Positions 26,062 through 33,057 of a stretch of DNA of 64,000 nt are shown here, piece by piece. The notes under the pieces are model-generated. The model ran no database searches and had not been told where the DNA came from. It saw nothing but the letters and a program-made list of their open reading frames with translations. This DNA comes from Wansuia hejianensis (GTDB lineage: Bacteria; Bacillota; Clostridia; Lachnospirales; Lachnospiraceae). The number at the start of each line of letters is the position of its first letter. Position 1 is the stretch's first letter. The stretch lies in contig NZ_CP060635.1 of NCBI RefSeq assembly GCF_014337215.1, forward strand, positions 1,997,501-2,061,500, given 5' to 3'. The position numbers and the translations under genes are program-made.

Positions 26062-26194
26062 ATTAAGCTCTTTTTCAAGAATCCCTTATTCATAGGCATT
26101 TCCCGCATACCCGCATAAATACGGCATTCTCTGGTTTCGCCATGTTGGAATACAACACAAAAATATATGTCAAAAGCAGCATTTTAAAACGCTA

Positions 26195-26215
26195 TGCAAC
26201 ACGAAATGCAACACG
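26195..26215. repeat. Direct repeats near the attachment site (candidate integrase arm sites)
   Basis: TGCAACACG occurs twice (26195-26203 and 26207-26215), one helical turn apart, 150 bases inside the prophage. Tyrosine integrases bind such repeated arm sites; the role is inferred. Confidence 0.4.
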
Positions 26216-26235
26216 GAGAGGATGCAATATACAAA

Positions 26236-26326
26236 ATTAAAAGAGACAGAGCCGAAGCCCTGCCTCTTACCCCCTGAGGGAGGGGGAGATCCTAATACGC
26301 CGGATCTCTGGCGCTACATATTGTAC
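26236..26326 (-). ncRNA. Candidate small RNA with own promoter and terminator
   Basis: A near-consensus minus-strand promoter (see 26331-26359) is followed within ~90 bases by three stems: AGATCC/GGATCT, CCCCCT/AGGGGG and a terminator GAGGCAGGGC-TTCG-GCTCTGTCTC followed by TTTTAATTTT. No convincing coding frame is present on this strand. It lies between attachment site and lysis genes. Confidence 0.55.
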
Positions 26327-26330
26327 TTAT

Positions 26331-26359
26331 AATATACCATTACCCTGTAAAATTGTCAA
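26331..26359 (-). promoter_or_regulatory. Promoter of the candidate small RNA
   Basis: Minus-strand TTGACA (26359-26354) and TATATT (26336-26331) with a 17-base spacer. Confidence 0.65.
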
Positions 26360-26408
26360 CGTTTGCTGGATTCCAATATTTTCCATTTAACTATCTTACA
26401 AGATGTGC

Positions 26409-26474
26409 TATAATATATAAAAATAGTACAAAAGCTTAGGAAGCACCTCTGTTTTTAAGAGGCGCTTCCTTTAT
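26409..26474 (+). other. -10-like TATAAT followed at once by a terminator hairpin
   Basis: TATAAT at 26409-26414 (weak -35) is followed by a stem GGAAGCACCTCT / AGAGGCGCTTCC (26439-26469) and TTTATTT. Any transcript would be about 55 bases. It may be only a terminator for leftover transcription from the left. Confidence 0.35.
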
Positions 26475-26666
26475 TTAAAGCAAAAATCCTTAGAATCTTT
26501 ACTCTGGGGCTCCTCATTATGCAATCTGTTTCAAAATGACGAATAAGATAAAATCTTGTCATATCTTAACGAATAATAAAATTATATGTAAATTTGTATA
26601 GAAATGTTTTACAATTTCTTATATAATTAAAAAGGGGGTTGTAAAACGAAAAGAACAGATAAGCTT

Positions 26667-26972
26667 TTGCAAAATGCCAGATTCTCAAAACGGTATCAAG
26701 GATACCATTACCTACTTCTATGCGTAGAATTAGCTTCCGAAGATGAATCACGATTATGTTCATTAATCAAACAGATTTACCTGCCCATAGCAGACCAGTA
26801 TCAGATCACCTATCAAGACATCGAAAGGAATATCCGGACCGCCCGGGATTATGCCTGGCAGAATGGCGGGAAAGAATTTATCGAAAAAATCAGTGGTGGA
26901 AAGTTCTATGAACCTCCGGCTGTAGGAGAACTAATAGAAATACTCGCAGAATATCTGAATGAGGATAACTAA
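26667..26972 (+). CDS. Spo0A C-terminal-domain-like DNA-binding protein of the prophage
   Basis: A 101-residue protein that resembles the Spo0A effector domain: G-Y-H-Y-L-L-L-C-V-E-L near residue 12, I-K-Q-I-Y-L-P-I-A-D-Q-Y-Q-I-T near 35, and a recognition-helix-like D-I-E-R-N-I-R-T-A-R-D-Y-A-W. No receiver domain is present. The start is uncertain: TTG at 26667 is used, but GGGGG lies 28 bases upstream and no ATG is in frame. It is on the opposite strand from the lysis genes next to the attachment site, the usual place for lysogenic-conversion genes, and could affect host sporulation control. Confidence 0.65.
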   Translation: MQNARFSKRYQGYHYLLLCVELASEDESRLCSLIKQIYLPIADQYQITYQDIERNIRTARDYAWQNGGKEFIEKISGGKFYEPPAVGELIEILAEYLNEDN

Positions 26973-26978
26973 ATGAAT

Positions 26979-27010
26979 ACCCCGGAGCCGAAAGCTCCGG
27001 GGTGTCTTAT
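26979..27010. terminator. Terminator between the Spo0A-like gene and the lysin gene
   Basis: A perfect 9-bp stem CCCCGGAGC / GCTCCGGGG with a 5-base loop lies between two convergent genes and is followed by short T-rich runs. Confidence 0.7.
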
Positions 27011-27012
27011 TG

Positions 27013-27969
27013 TCAGTCATACATTACATAGTCCTTATGCATCCAGCCGATCCCGATCCCGGCCACCTTAATGCGCACCCAGTCCCCGGATTTCTGGCCG
27101 TCTACCTCAAACCGATTTCCAACGCCGAGCTGTCCAAGAATAGTTCCACCTGGAGTCTGGCGAACACGGACACCGCTCCCTGTGCAGGTGGCCGTCCCCG
27201 TGGCATTCCATCCAGATGAGCTTCCGGATGATCCGGCAGGTGAGCAGTAATCCGCATCAATGCAGATCCATCCGGCGCCGGATTTCAGGCGGCCCCAGCA
27301 GGTGTTCTGGATCTCAACAATCGTGTAGGTGCCTCGGTCTGTAATGCTGCCACAAGCCTGATATTGTGTGCTTGGGCCTGTCCGGATTGTCAGATCATCT
27401 ACATTGACCTTATACATGCCTGTGCCAAAACTTCCGCCGGTTCCTCCGGTGTTGCTCCCGCTGTCGGTGCTGCTGCCTCCCTGAATCTGTGCTTTAAAAT
27501 CCTCCCACAACGCCGGATTGTCCATCATCTTCCGGGGGCAATACTTTCCCTTGGCATCAAAATGCCGGATTACCCGGCTGGCCGGGATACCCGTGGTCTG
27601 GAGCAGGTATTTTACAAGCTCTATTGCGTTCTGGCGGGCCACAGTATAATTGCCGTCAGAGTTTACGCAAATCTCAATTCCAATGGAATTATTGTTGGTG
27701 GCGTCATGTACGCTGTGGTTACCGCCGTACTCCCGGCCAATATGCCAGCATTTGCAGGTATGCTCGGCGGCCTGGTAGATTCCGTCGCTTCCACAGTAAT
27801 AATGCACGGACATATCGGCAAAATTCCCGTCGTGCTGCGCCCTGGCGTGCGTCCGGGCCCCGGCTCCCGCGCTGTAGTTGTCTGTCTCATGGATTACTAT
27901 ATACTTGCACGGGTTCCCGGTGCCGTTGATGTTCTGCTGGCTGATAAATTCCCGATTGATATTTGGCAT
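27013..27969 (-). CDS. Phage endolysin: N-acetylmuramoyl-L-alanine amidase with SH3 domains
   Basis: A 318-residue lysin. The N-terminal Amidase_2 domain (about 1-165) has I-V-I-H-E-T-D, M-S-V-H-Y-Y, and R-H-F-D-A-K-G-K-Y-C-P, giving the zinc ligands. Two SH3-like wall-binding modules follow (about 185-245 and 255-318), each with V-R/T-I-R-T/Q-x-P-G patterns. There is no signal peptide, so release depends on the holin gene just upstream. It is the last late gene of the phage. Confidence 0.92.
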   Translation of the reverse strand: MPNINREFISQQNINGTGNPCKYIVIHETDNYSAGAGARTHARAQHDGNFADMSVHYYCGSDGIYQAAEHTCKCWHIGREYGGNHSVHDATNNNSIGIEICVNSDGNYTVARQNAIELVKYLLQTTGIPASRVIRHFDAKGKYCPRKMMDNPALWEDFKAQIQGGSSTDSGSNTGGTGGSFGTGMYKVNVDDLTIRTGPSTQYQACGSITDRGTYTIVEIQNTCWGRLKSGAGWICIDADYCSPAGSSGSSSGWNATGTATCTGSGVRVRQTPGGTILGQLGVGNRFEVDGQKSGDWVRIKVAGIGIGWMHKDYVMYD

Positions 27970-27970
27970 A

Positions 27971-28303
27971 CTATTTCACCTCCGTTTTATTATATTTCGT
28001 CCTGTCCCAGATTGCCTTTATTTTCTCCCAGCCCCCCGTCGCGATTAAATAGACGATAAACGCAGCGATCAGAGCCGCAACCACGTAATACCAGGTAACC
28101 GCAACTGTAAAATACATGCACAACAACAGCATAGCCACAACGCACAGGACGGCTGCGGTGGCCAGGGCTACCACGTTGGTCTGGATATTTTTAAGCCCCG
28201 GCAGCTCCTTGATCACCTGGACGATCAGACTGGTCAAAAATGCCAGGATCCCTGCTAGGATAAGCCCGTAGGTTACATACTGCGTAATGGTTTCAATGTC
28301 CAT
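27971..28303 (-). CDS. Phage holin
   Basis: A 110-residue protein with three hydrophobic helices (about 11-32, 44-66 and 68-88) and a charged, basic C-terminus, fitting a phage holin that opens the membrane for the lysin. It starts after AGGAGG and ends 1 base before the lysin start. Confidence 0.8.
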   Translation of the reverse strand: MDIETITQYVTYGLILAGILAFLTSLIVQVIKELPGLKNIQTNVVALATAAVLCVVAMLLLCMYFTVAVTWYYVVAALIAAFIVYLIATGGWEKIKAIWDRTKYNKTEVK

Positions 28304-28316
28304 CTTTTCAATCCTC

Positions 28317-28634
28317 CTATTGGATAAAATTTGCTATGGCAGCCACCAGACCGCTTCCAAAGGCCGCCGCCAGCGCGCCGATAATACCCGTTTTCAGAGC
28401 CGACCAGTTTTTAGCCGGCTCTTTTTCCAGAGCATCCACCCGGCTCACCATTTCGCCCTGCTGCTCAGCCAGATGGCCTACGTTCAGCGCCAGCTCCCGG
28501 ACGGATGCCGTGAGATTAGACAGCTGCTGCATGTTCCCCTCTAATATTTTCAGCCGTGTATTGGTACGCTCACGATCATCCTCTATTCGCCTCCGAAACT
28601 CTTCATGTTCTTCACGGCTTATATGCTCTTCCAT
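28317..28634 (-). CDS. Coiled-coil protein with C-terminal membrane helix (XhlA-like)
   Basis: A 105-residue protein with a long, charged coiled coil (about 1-70) and a small-residue-rich C-terminal helix (G-I-I-G-A-L-A-A-A-F-G-S-G-L-V-A-A-I). This resembles XhlA/haemolysin-type accessory lysis proteins that work beside the holin. The start at 28634 follows GGAGGTGAGG; an in-frame start at 28655 lies before that site. It sits 13 bases before the holin gene. Confidence 0.65.
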   Translation of the reverse strand: MEEHISREEHEEFRRRIEDDRERTNTRLKILEGNMQQLSNLTASVRELALNVGHLAEQQGEMVSRVDALEKEPAKNWSALKTGIIGALAAAFGSGLVAAIANFIQ

Positions 28635-28651
28635 TTGTTCCTCACCTCCTC

Positions 28652-28936
28652 TCACTGCACATTAACCAACACCTTATAGATCAGAGTTTCCGGAGGGATC
28701 TGGTATGTAAACTCCAGCTCATAAGTGGCTCCTTTTGCCTGCGGCTGAACCAGGGCCATCACAATCACAGTTGTGTCATTGGTCTGGTTGATTTCGCATT
28801 CCCCAGATGCCTCTTCGGTCAGTCCGCAGCGCAGCTTATAGGTGGCTTTTGCCACCTCGAAGGGCTGATTGTTGCAGGATCGTACCTCGATCATGATATA
28901 TTTTTTCTCGCCCAGTTCAAAACGTACCCTATCCAT
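28652..28936 (-). CDS. Phage protein of unknown function, beta-rich
   Basis: A 94-residue protein with alternating hydrophobic residues (mostly beta strands) and no known motif. It overlaps the preceding gene by 8 bases and lies between the tail-tip and lysis genes, where small tail or host-interaction proteins are typical. Confidence 0.6.
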   Translation of the reverse strand: MDRVRFELGEKKYIMIEVRSCNNQPFEVAKATYKLRCGLTEEASGECEINQTNDTTVIVMALVQPQAKGATYELEFTYQIPPETLIYKVLVNVQ

Positions 28937-29243
28937 TCTGGCACCTCCTGCATCCGTGGTATCCGGCCAAGTATTTTTCTGGCAACGTACGGACAGCGTA
29001 ACTGTTTATCAGTGACGCAAAGTAGGGCAAAAGCAGCAGACGGGCACAGGTTTCGGCGTAATATTGGATCTGTACGCTGCACTGCAGATGGCCTCTTGCT
29101 CCATTGTCGCTCTCCGCCCAGATATCTATATCCTGCAGGCCCGGCTGCCTGGGAGCAAGGCCCTCCCAGTAGTCCGGGCGGTCCAGCACGGGATGAAATT
29201 CCACCTCCGTGCCGTTCACCTCGCCCCAGCATCGGATAATCAT
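28929..29243 (-). CDS. Phage protein of unknown function
   Basis: A 104-residue protein rich in aromatic residues. Its ATG shares a base with the TGA of the Ig-like gene before it (TGATG), so the two are translationally coupled. No family recognised. Confidence 0.6.
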   Translation of the reverse strand: MIIRCWGEVNGTEVEFHPVLDRPDYWEGLAPRQPGLQDIDIWAESDNGARGHLQCSVQIQYYAETCARLLLLPYFASLINSYAVRTLPEKYLAGYHGCRRCQNG

Positions 29244-30148
29244 CAGGCGGCTGGATCGGTTACCTTAAAGGTAATCGTGAGATTTCCGGATGCGTCTACG
29301 GTTGTCGCAGACGCCACCACGTCCGTGATCACTGGTGCCTTGGTGTCCAGTGTTACGTGGCGGGTTACTGTCGTAGTCTTGCCAATACTGTCTTTTGCGA
29401 TTATCGTGATCGTATTTTCGCCCTCGGTCAGCGTCACCTGCTTACTAAATGACCCGCCGGACAGTGCCACACCTTCGCCATTTACGGTCACCTCTGACAG
29501 GGTGACAGCGTCTGATCCGGCCGCTCCGGTACCGGCAACAGTCACCGTTTCGGAATTTGTGATCAGTCCCTCGGTCGGACTTGTCACGTTCAGGGTCGGG
29601 GCCGCCGTGGAAATAACAAAGTTCACGACATCTTCATCGGATGTATTCCCATCGTTGTCCTGTACGGTCAACTGGATTTTATTCGCGCCGTCAGACAGGT
29701 TGGTGGCGGTATAGGTACCGATTTTCTCCCCATCTGTCCCATCTGTATAGCTGATGCCGGATGTTACTTTTACACTGTTGACCCGCAAATTGACAGAATC
29801 CATGTTCAGCCCGGAGCCGCCGGCATCTTTGATCGTAAACTTGATCTGCTGTGTTGTCGCGCCCAGTACAGATCCCTCGGTCGGGCTGGTGATGGTTGCA
29901 ATCGGTTTGGTTTTTTCCAGGACGCGCAGCTTCAGCTCATCACCGTATGTCTCGTCCGTCGAATCCATGACCGTCTGGTTTCCGGCATCGTCTTCTGCAT
30001 GGATTTCCAGCCCGTATACATGATTCGGCTGGCTCCATGATGACTGGGCCGGCGCGGTGATCTGTGCGGTCCATGTATGTGTATCGCTATTATAGGTGGC
30101 ATTTACGCGCATACCATTGCACATTATCCATGCCTGTTTTATTGCCAT
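29243..30148 (-). CDS. Phage Ig-like multi-domain protein (tail-associated)
   Basis: A 301-residue protein of three Ig-like modules. The module hallmark T-S-P-T-E-G occurs twice (about residues 88 and 189), each followed by a beta sandwich with N-x-I-x-(L/I)-T-V/I-x-x-x-D pattern. Such domains decorate tail tips and bind surface sugars weakly. It lies downstream of the receptor-binding region, in the same late unit. Confidence 0.7.
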   Translation of the reverse strand: MAIKQAWIMCNGMRVNATYNSDTHTWTAQITAPAQSSWSQPNHVYGLEIHAEDDAGNQTVMDSTDETYGDELKLRVLEKTKPIATITSPTEGSVLGATTQQIKFTIKDAGGSGLNMDSVNLRVNSVKVTSGISYTDGTDGEKIGTYTATNLSDGANKIQLTVQDNDGNTSDEDVVNFVISTAAPTLNVTSPTEGLITNSETVTVAGTGAAGSDAVTLSEVTVNGEGVALSGGSFSKQVTLTEGENTITIIAKDSIGKTTTVTRHVTLDTKAPVITDVVASATTVDASGNLTITFKVTDPAA

Positions 30149-30152
30149 TTTT

Positions 30153-30293
30153 CTACTCCTTTTTCACTGATATAGGATAATCATAGGGATAATCATACGG
30201 ATAATCCGCTTCGTACTCTATTGCAAACGTAACTTCGACGGATTCTCCTGTGCTTACCTGTTTTTTGTCCGTCTCAATATCTTTTATCCGCAT
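30153..30293 (-). CDS. Small phage protein with Y-P-Y-D repeats
   Basis: A 46-residue open frame with a strong GGAGG site 7 bases before ATG, acidic, ending in three tandem D-Y-P-Y style units (D-Y-P-Y-D-Y-P-Y-D-Y-P). Function unknown. It ends 4 bases before the Ig-like gene and holds that gene's ribosome site in its last codons. Confidence 0.6.
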   Translation of the reverse strand: MRIKDIETDKKQVSTGESVEVTFAIEYEADYPYDYPYDYPISVKKE

Positions 30294-30310
30294 GGTTTAC
30301 CTCCACAAAA

Positions 30311-30448
30311 CTATTCCAGGGTACCCAACACTTCCTGTACCACTGTTCTTAGATTAAATAACGCCGGTACCTGGTCTACTGTGTAGGCCCCGGCCATAAC
30401 CAGGCTCACCCATGTTTTTACAATTACACTATCCTTTGTGTACGTCAT
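30311..30448 (-). CDS. CD1375-like small phage protein, copy 2
   Basis: A 45-residue protein with V-I-V-K-T-W-V-S-L-V near the start and V-D-Q-V-P-A-L-F-N-L-R-x-V-V in the middle. This fits the small CD1375-like proteins found after tail genes in clostridial phages. It resembles its upstream neighbour and overlaps its stop codon (ATGA). Confidence 0.6.
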   Translation of the reverse strand: MTYTKDSVIVKTWVSLVMAGAYTVDQVPALFNLRTVVQEVLGTLE

Positions 30449-30588
30449 ACGTCACTTTCCTCCTTATCTAAAATCAAAAATACTACTTCCTGCAAGTTTC
30501 CAAGCGCAGGGACCTGATCGCGAGTAAATGTTCCTTTTCTTATCAAATCTACCCAGTTCTTTACGATGATGCTATTTTCCGTAAACAT
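30445..30588 (-). CDS. CD1375-like small phage protein, copy 1
   Basis: A 47-residue protein with S-I-I-V-K-N-W-V-D-L-I and R-D-Q-V-P-A-L-G-N-L-Q-E-V-V, clearly related to the next gene: a tandem duplication. Its ATG overlaps the TAA of the preceding gene (TAATG). Confidence 0.6.
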   Translation of the reverse strand: MFTENSIIVKNWVDLIRKGTFTRDQVPALGNLQEVVFLILDKEESDV

Positions 30589-30971
30589 TACGCTCCACCT
30601 CCGATCAATGCAGCCATTGTCATGGTCAGTTCTGCAATCGCCTGTTGCAGGTCCGTTTCATCCGCCTTCTGGGGCATTTCCGTTTCCAGACTCGCAAGGC
30701 GGGTGTCCGTGGCAGCCCCTTCCTGCCGCATCTCAACCTCCCAGATCGCTCCGGTGTACTCCGAGATGCAGGTTAATTCTGTGTAATTCTCATACACAAC
30801 ATCTGTCTTCGCTGTTTCCCGGACAGTCATTTTCTGTACGGCCAGTGCGTCTCGAAAAATAGATTTCAGCCCCGCAGATGTCTGGTTCAGCAGCCGGATC
30901 TTCAGTACACCGCCGGATTCCACGACAGACTGAATCGGAATCTGCTGACCATCATTCATGATTAATTGCAT
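30588..30971 (-). CDS. Phage tail-tip associated protein of unknown function
   Basis: A 127-residue protein starting MQLIMNDG at 30971 (GAAAGGAGC upstream; an ATG further upstream lacks a site). The first 90 residues look like a small beta-rich domain and the C-terminus is a helix with A-I-A-E-L-T-M-T-M-A-A-L-I. It is followed by two small CD1375-like genes, with overlapping start and stop. Clostridial phages commonly carry such a gene after the receptor-binding protein. Confidence 0.6.
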   Translation of the reverse strand: MQLIMNDGQQIPIQSVVESGGVLKIRLLNQTSAGLKSIFRDALAVQKMTVRETAKTDVVYENYTELTCISEYTGAIWEVEMRQEGAATDTRLASLETEMPQKADETDLQQAIAELTMTMAALIGGGA

Positions 30972-31018
30972 GACTGCTCCTTTCTGCTGCATTTTCGCAG
31001 CACAAAAATAAAATTCAC

Positions 31019-31053
31019 AACAAAACGCACCCCGAAGGATGCGCTTTGGCATA
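31019..31053 (-). terminator. Terminator downstream of the left invertible segment
   Basis: On the minus strand AAGCGCATCC-TTCG-GGGTGCGTTTTGTT forms a GC-rich stem with a tetraloop and T-run. It ends transcription coming through the cassette region. Confidence 0.7.
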
Positions 31054-31069
31054 AACTCTATGGTTTAGT

Positions 31070-31087
31070 AGGCAAAACAGCAATTTA
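31070..31087 (+). repeat. Recombination site A (left edge of left invertible segment)
   Basis: AGGCAAAACAGCAATTTA reads into cassette 4 on the plus strand. It is an exact inverted copy of site B (31583-31600). It holds the common core AAACAGCAATTT at 31075-31086. Confidence 0.85.
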
Positions 31088-31318
31088 GCCGGACTTATAT
31101 CTGTGGAGCAGCGCGGGGTTACTCTTACGGCTGACTGGTGCCACATTGCTGATAAATCAGGGTATTATCTTCTTGCTGCATTTAATATCCGCAGCGATAC
31201 CAATCATCCCGTCACTGGCATACAGCGCTCAGGCACTGGAGGGTACACCGTTATTATCAGTGGGGGAACGAATGGTACACAGCACGCACTTTGGTTAATC
31301 TGGGGAAAAGCCACTTAA
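31088..31318 (+). CDS. Silent tail-fibre C-terminal cassette 4
   Basis: A 76-residue open frame entered in phase from site A (Q-N-S-N-L, then A-G-L-I-S-V-E-Q-R-G). It has no start codon signal of its own, which is why it is read here as a cassette and not a gene. It ends W-L-I-W-G-K-A-T. It has no sequence likeness to the other three that I can see and is rich in Gly/Ser/Thr beta strands, like receptor-binding tips. Confidence 0.65.
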   Translation, partial: AGLISVEQRGVTLTADWCHIADKSGYYLLAAFNIRSDTNHPVTGIQRSGTGGYTVIISGGTNGTQHALWLIWGKAT

Positions 31319-31657
31319 TTACTGTATAACAAGCATGGAAAATCTAAGTGCTCCTGAGAATGCAGCTCCGCTGGCGGTCGAATACGCCCTAAGCTGAATG
31401 GTGCCAGCAGTATTGTAGTCATAATTGTACGACACAATTACATCCTGGGAGCTGCAAGGTGTTATGATGACCGCGCTGGGCTTTTTTGACACACCTATTT
31501 TACTCCAAGTCATTAAAAGAGTGCCATTACCAGCAAAGCCTTCAACAAACTGACCGGCGATTAAGGAGTCTTGCTTGCCGTTTAAATTGCTGTTTTGCCT
31601 GATCTCGGCAGCTTGGAATTGCGCCGGCGCAAATCTCCAGGCCCTGGAATTGTCCAT
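31319..31657 (-). CDS. Tail-fibre C-terminal cassette 3 with short leader
   Basis: A 112-residue frame. Residues 1-19 (M-D-N-S-R-A-W-R-F) precede site B (R-Q-N-S-N-L, residues 20-25). The following 87 residues are a fibre tip with V-E-G-F-A-G-N-G-T-L-L-M-T-W and end F-S-M-L-V-I-Q. No good ribosome site precedes 31657. The frame stays open upstream to a TGA beside a run of seven T, so it may be a silent cassette or the stub of a second fibre. Confidence 0.6.
   Translation of the reverse strand: MDNSRAWRFAPAQFQAAEIRQNSNLNGKQDSLIAGQFVEGFAGNGTLLMTWSKIGVSKKPSAVIITPCSSQDVIVSYNYDYNTAGTIQLRAYSTASGAAFSGALRFSMLVIQ
31583..31600 (-). repeat. Recombination site B (right edge of left invertible segment)
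   Basis: Exact inverted copy of site A. Read on the minus strand it encodes R-Q-N-S-N-L in the frame of cassette 3. Confidence 0.85.
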
Positions 31658-31715
31658 ACGCCAAATAAGCCGCCCCGCCGGCCGGCTTAAAAAAAGTCAT
31701 ATTAAACTTAAAATA

Positions 31716-32705
31716 CTATGCTACCAATTTTCGGAAAGACGCTTTAACCTCTTCGGTTCTGACCGTCACATAAATCATTGTAGTCTCTGGCTTTGCATGC
31801 CCGGCATAGGCTTGTAGCTCCTGTAGCGACATCCCACGCATGCTGGCATCCGTCAAAAGCGTCCGGCGAAACTTGTGTGGGTGGGCGTGGATGCCAGCAG
31901 CAGCACCCAGCTTCCGTAACATGGCCTGAACCGCTTTCGCGCTTAATCGCTCAAATGGCGCTCGCAAACTGACGAATAATGCCGGGTTATCATCCATGCG
32001 GCCCGCCAGGTACTTCCGCAAGTGATAGGCGGCCTCTTCCGTAAGACAGACCGCCCGTTCCTTCTTTCCCTTCTGTCCGTATACAACCACTTCCCTACCT
32101 GTGAAATTTACATCCGACCGGTTCAGCGCCAGCACCTCCCCGATTCTCCCGGCTGTACTGTACAGCACTTCCATCAGTGCCAAATCCCTTTCTGTGCGCG
32201 CCAGGCAACGCAAATGCTCCCGCTCTTCCGCACTGTAGGGTCTCCTGATCTTCTGCGGCACTTTGACCCGCTTTAGCCGTCTGGCCGGGTTGCGGTTAAT
32301 ATAACCTTCGTCATTCAGCCATGCAAAGAAGCTGCTAATATAGTGCCGCAGCGTCTCCAGATATGACAGGGATATCCCCCGCCGTTCCTGATACAGCGCC
32401 AGATAATAGCGCAGGTCATTTGTCGTAATCTCAGCCAACCTTTTGTTTAGAGCTTGCATCAGCATCTGGATACAGCGTTCATAATTTTCCAGAGTGCCCT
32501 CCGAACAATTCTCCAACCGCTTGCTGGCCAGATACAGTCTTAATGCTTTTTCCCAGTGCCGCTCTGATATGATCAGTTCCGTGTGTTCTTCCCTGATTTC
32601 CAGCCCGTGGGTTTTGATCACCAATACATTTTCCAGCCTCTGTAGTTGCTCCGGCGTCAAATCGGCCTGCATGGCGGCCAGTACGGCCGCAATTAATTTA
32701 TCCAT
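31716..32705 (-). CDS. Tyrosine recombinase (XerC/Rci-like), proposed tail-fibre invertase
   Basis: A 329-residue site-specific recombinase. A core-binding SAM-like domain (about 45-145) is followed by the catalytic domain with the full set R187 (T-A-G-R-I-G-E), K212 (G-Q-K-G-K), H277-x-x-R280, H303 (A-G-H) and nucleophile Y312 (M-I-Y-V-T). RBS GGAGG is 7 bases before ATG. It lies between two inverted-repeat segments in the tail-fibre region, far from the attachment site, and transcribed with late genes. It is best explained as the enzyme that inverts these segments; a lysogeny role is less likely. Confidence 0.9.
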   Translation of the reverse strand: MDKLIAAVLAAMQADLTPEQLQRLENVLVIKTHGLEIREEHTELIISERHWEKALRLYLASKRLENCSEGTLENYERCIQMLMQALNKRLAEITTNDLRYYLALYQERRGISLSYLETLRHYISSFFAWLNDEGYINRNPARRLKRVKVPQKIRRPYSAEEREHLRCLARTERDLALMEVLYSTAGRIGEVLALNRSDVNFTGREVVVYGQKGKKERAVCLTEEAAYHLRKYLAGRMDDNPALFVSLRAPFERLSAKAVQAMLRKLGAAAGIHAHPHKFRRTLLTDASMRGMSLQELQAYAGHAKPETTMIYVTVRTEEVKASFRKLVA

Positions 32706-32741
32706 AATGTCACCTCCGCCCCCATAGTAACATGGGACGGA

Positions 32742-32763
32742 AGTTCCCTAAACAGCAATTTTG
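32742..32763 (+). repeat. Recombination site C (left edge of right invertible segment)
   Basis: A 22-bp site, exact inverted copy of site D (33363-33384), containing AAACAGCAATTT. On the plus strand it encodes S-S-L-N-S-N-F in the frame of cassette 2. Confidence 0.88.
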
Positions 32764-33050
32764 TGTCCGGAAATTTGGGGAGTTTTCGGATAACTCATCA
32801 ATTAGTTAGCTTGACATATGCCAGCGCAACAGAGCTAGCTGGATTTATGTACTGCGGTGCCGATGTAGCAGCAGCCACGGCAACGATAATCTATCAGAAT
32901 AGCACTCCGATTGACCAGGTAGACAGACTGTATATTGACATCGGTCCCTATAATACGCCGTCAAGGATTAATATACATGCCCACGGGACGGGTTTTATTT
33001 CTGGTCACATCCTTAAGGTGGCCGTAATTGTTATCACGACCCCTGCGTGA
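32763..33050 (+). CDS. Silent tail-fibre C-terminal cassette 2
   Basis: A 95-residue frame that continues in phase from site C (N-S-N-F-V-S-G-N-L-G-S). It has no ribosome site on the plus strand and should be translated only after inversion. The residues alternate as beta strands and end I-V-I-T-T-P-A. The sequence is unlike the current tip, so it probably recognises a different receptor. Confidence 0.7.
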   Translation: MSGNLGSFRITHQLVSLTYASATELAGFMYCGADVAAATATIIYQNSTPIDQVDRLYIDIGPYNTPSRINIHAHGTGFISGHILKVAVIVITTPA

Positions 33051-33057
33051 TCGTGAA

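Larger units (their letters stand above)
31070..31600. other. Left invertible DNA segment with two convergent C-terminal cassettes
   Basis: A 531-bp segment bounded by the 18-bp inverted repeat A/B. It holds cassette 4 (plus) and cassette 3 (minus), whose stop codons abut at 31318/31319. Inversion would exchange which cassette follows the sequence at 31601-31657. Exchange with the right segment through the shared core would supply the receptor-binding protein with these tips. Confidence 0.75.

Noticed and set aside
29064..29714. A plus-strand 216-residue frame opposite the Ig-like gene
   Set aside because: Antisense shadow; low-complexity Val/Ser/Thr composition from the repetitive Ig-like coding sequence.
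31716..32705. The recombinase as the prophage's lysogeny integrase
   Set aside because: It lies among tail genes, about 5.7 kb from the attachment junction, and is transcribed with late genes. The tRNA layout puts the integrase beyond the right edge. This cannot be fully excluded until that end is seen.
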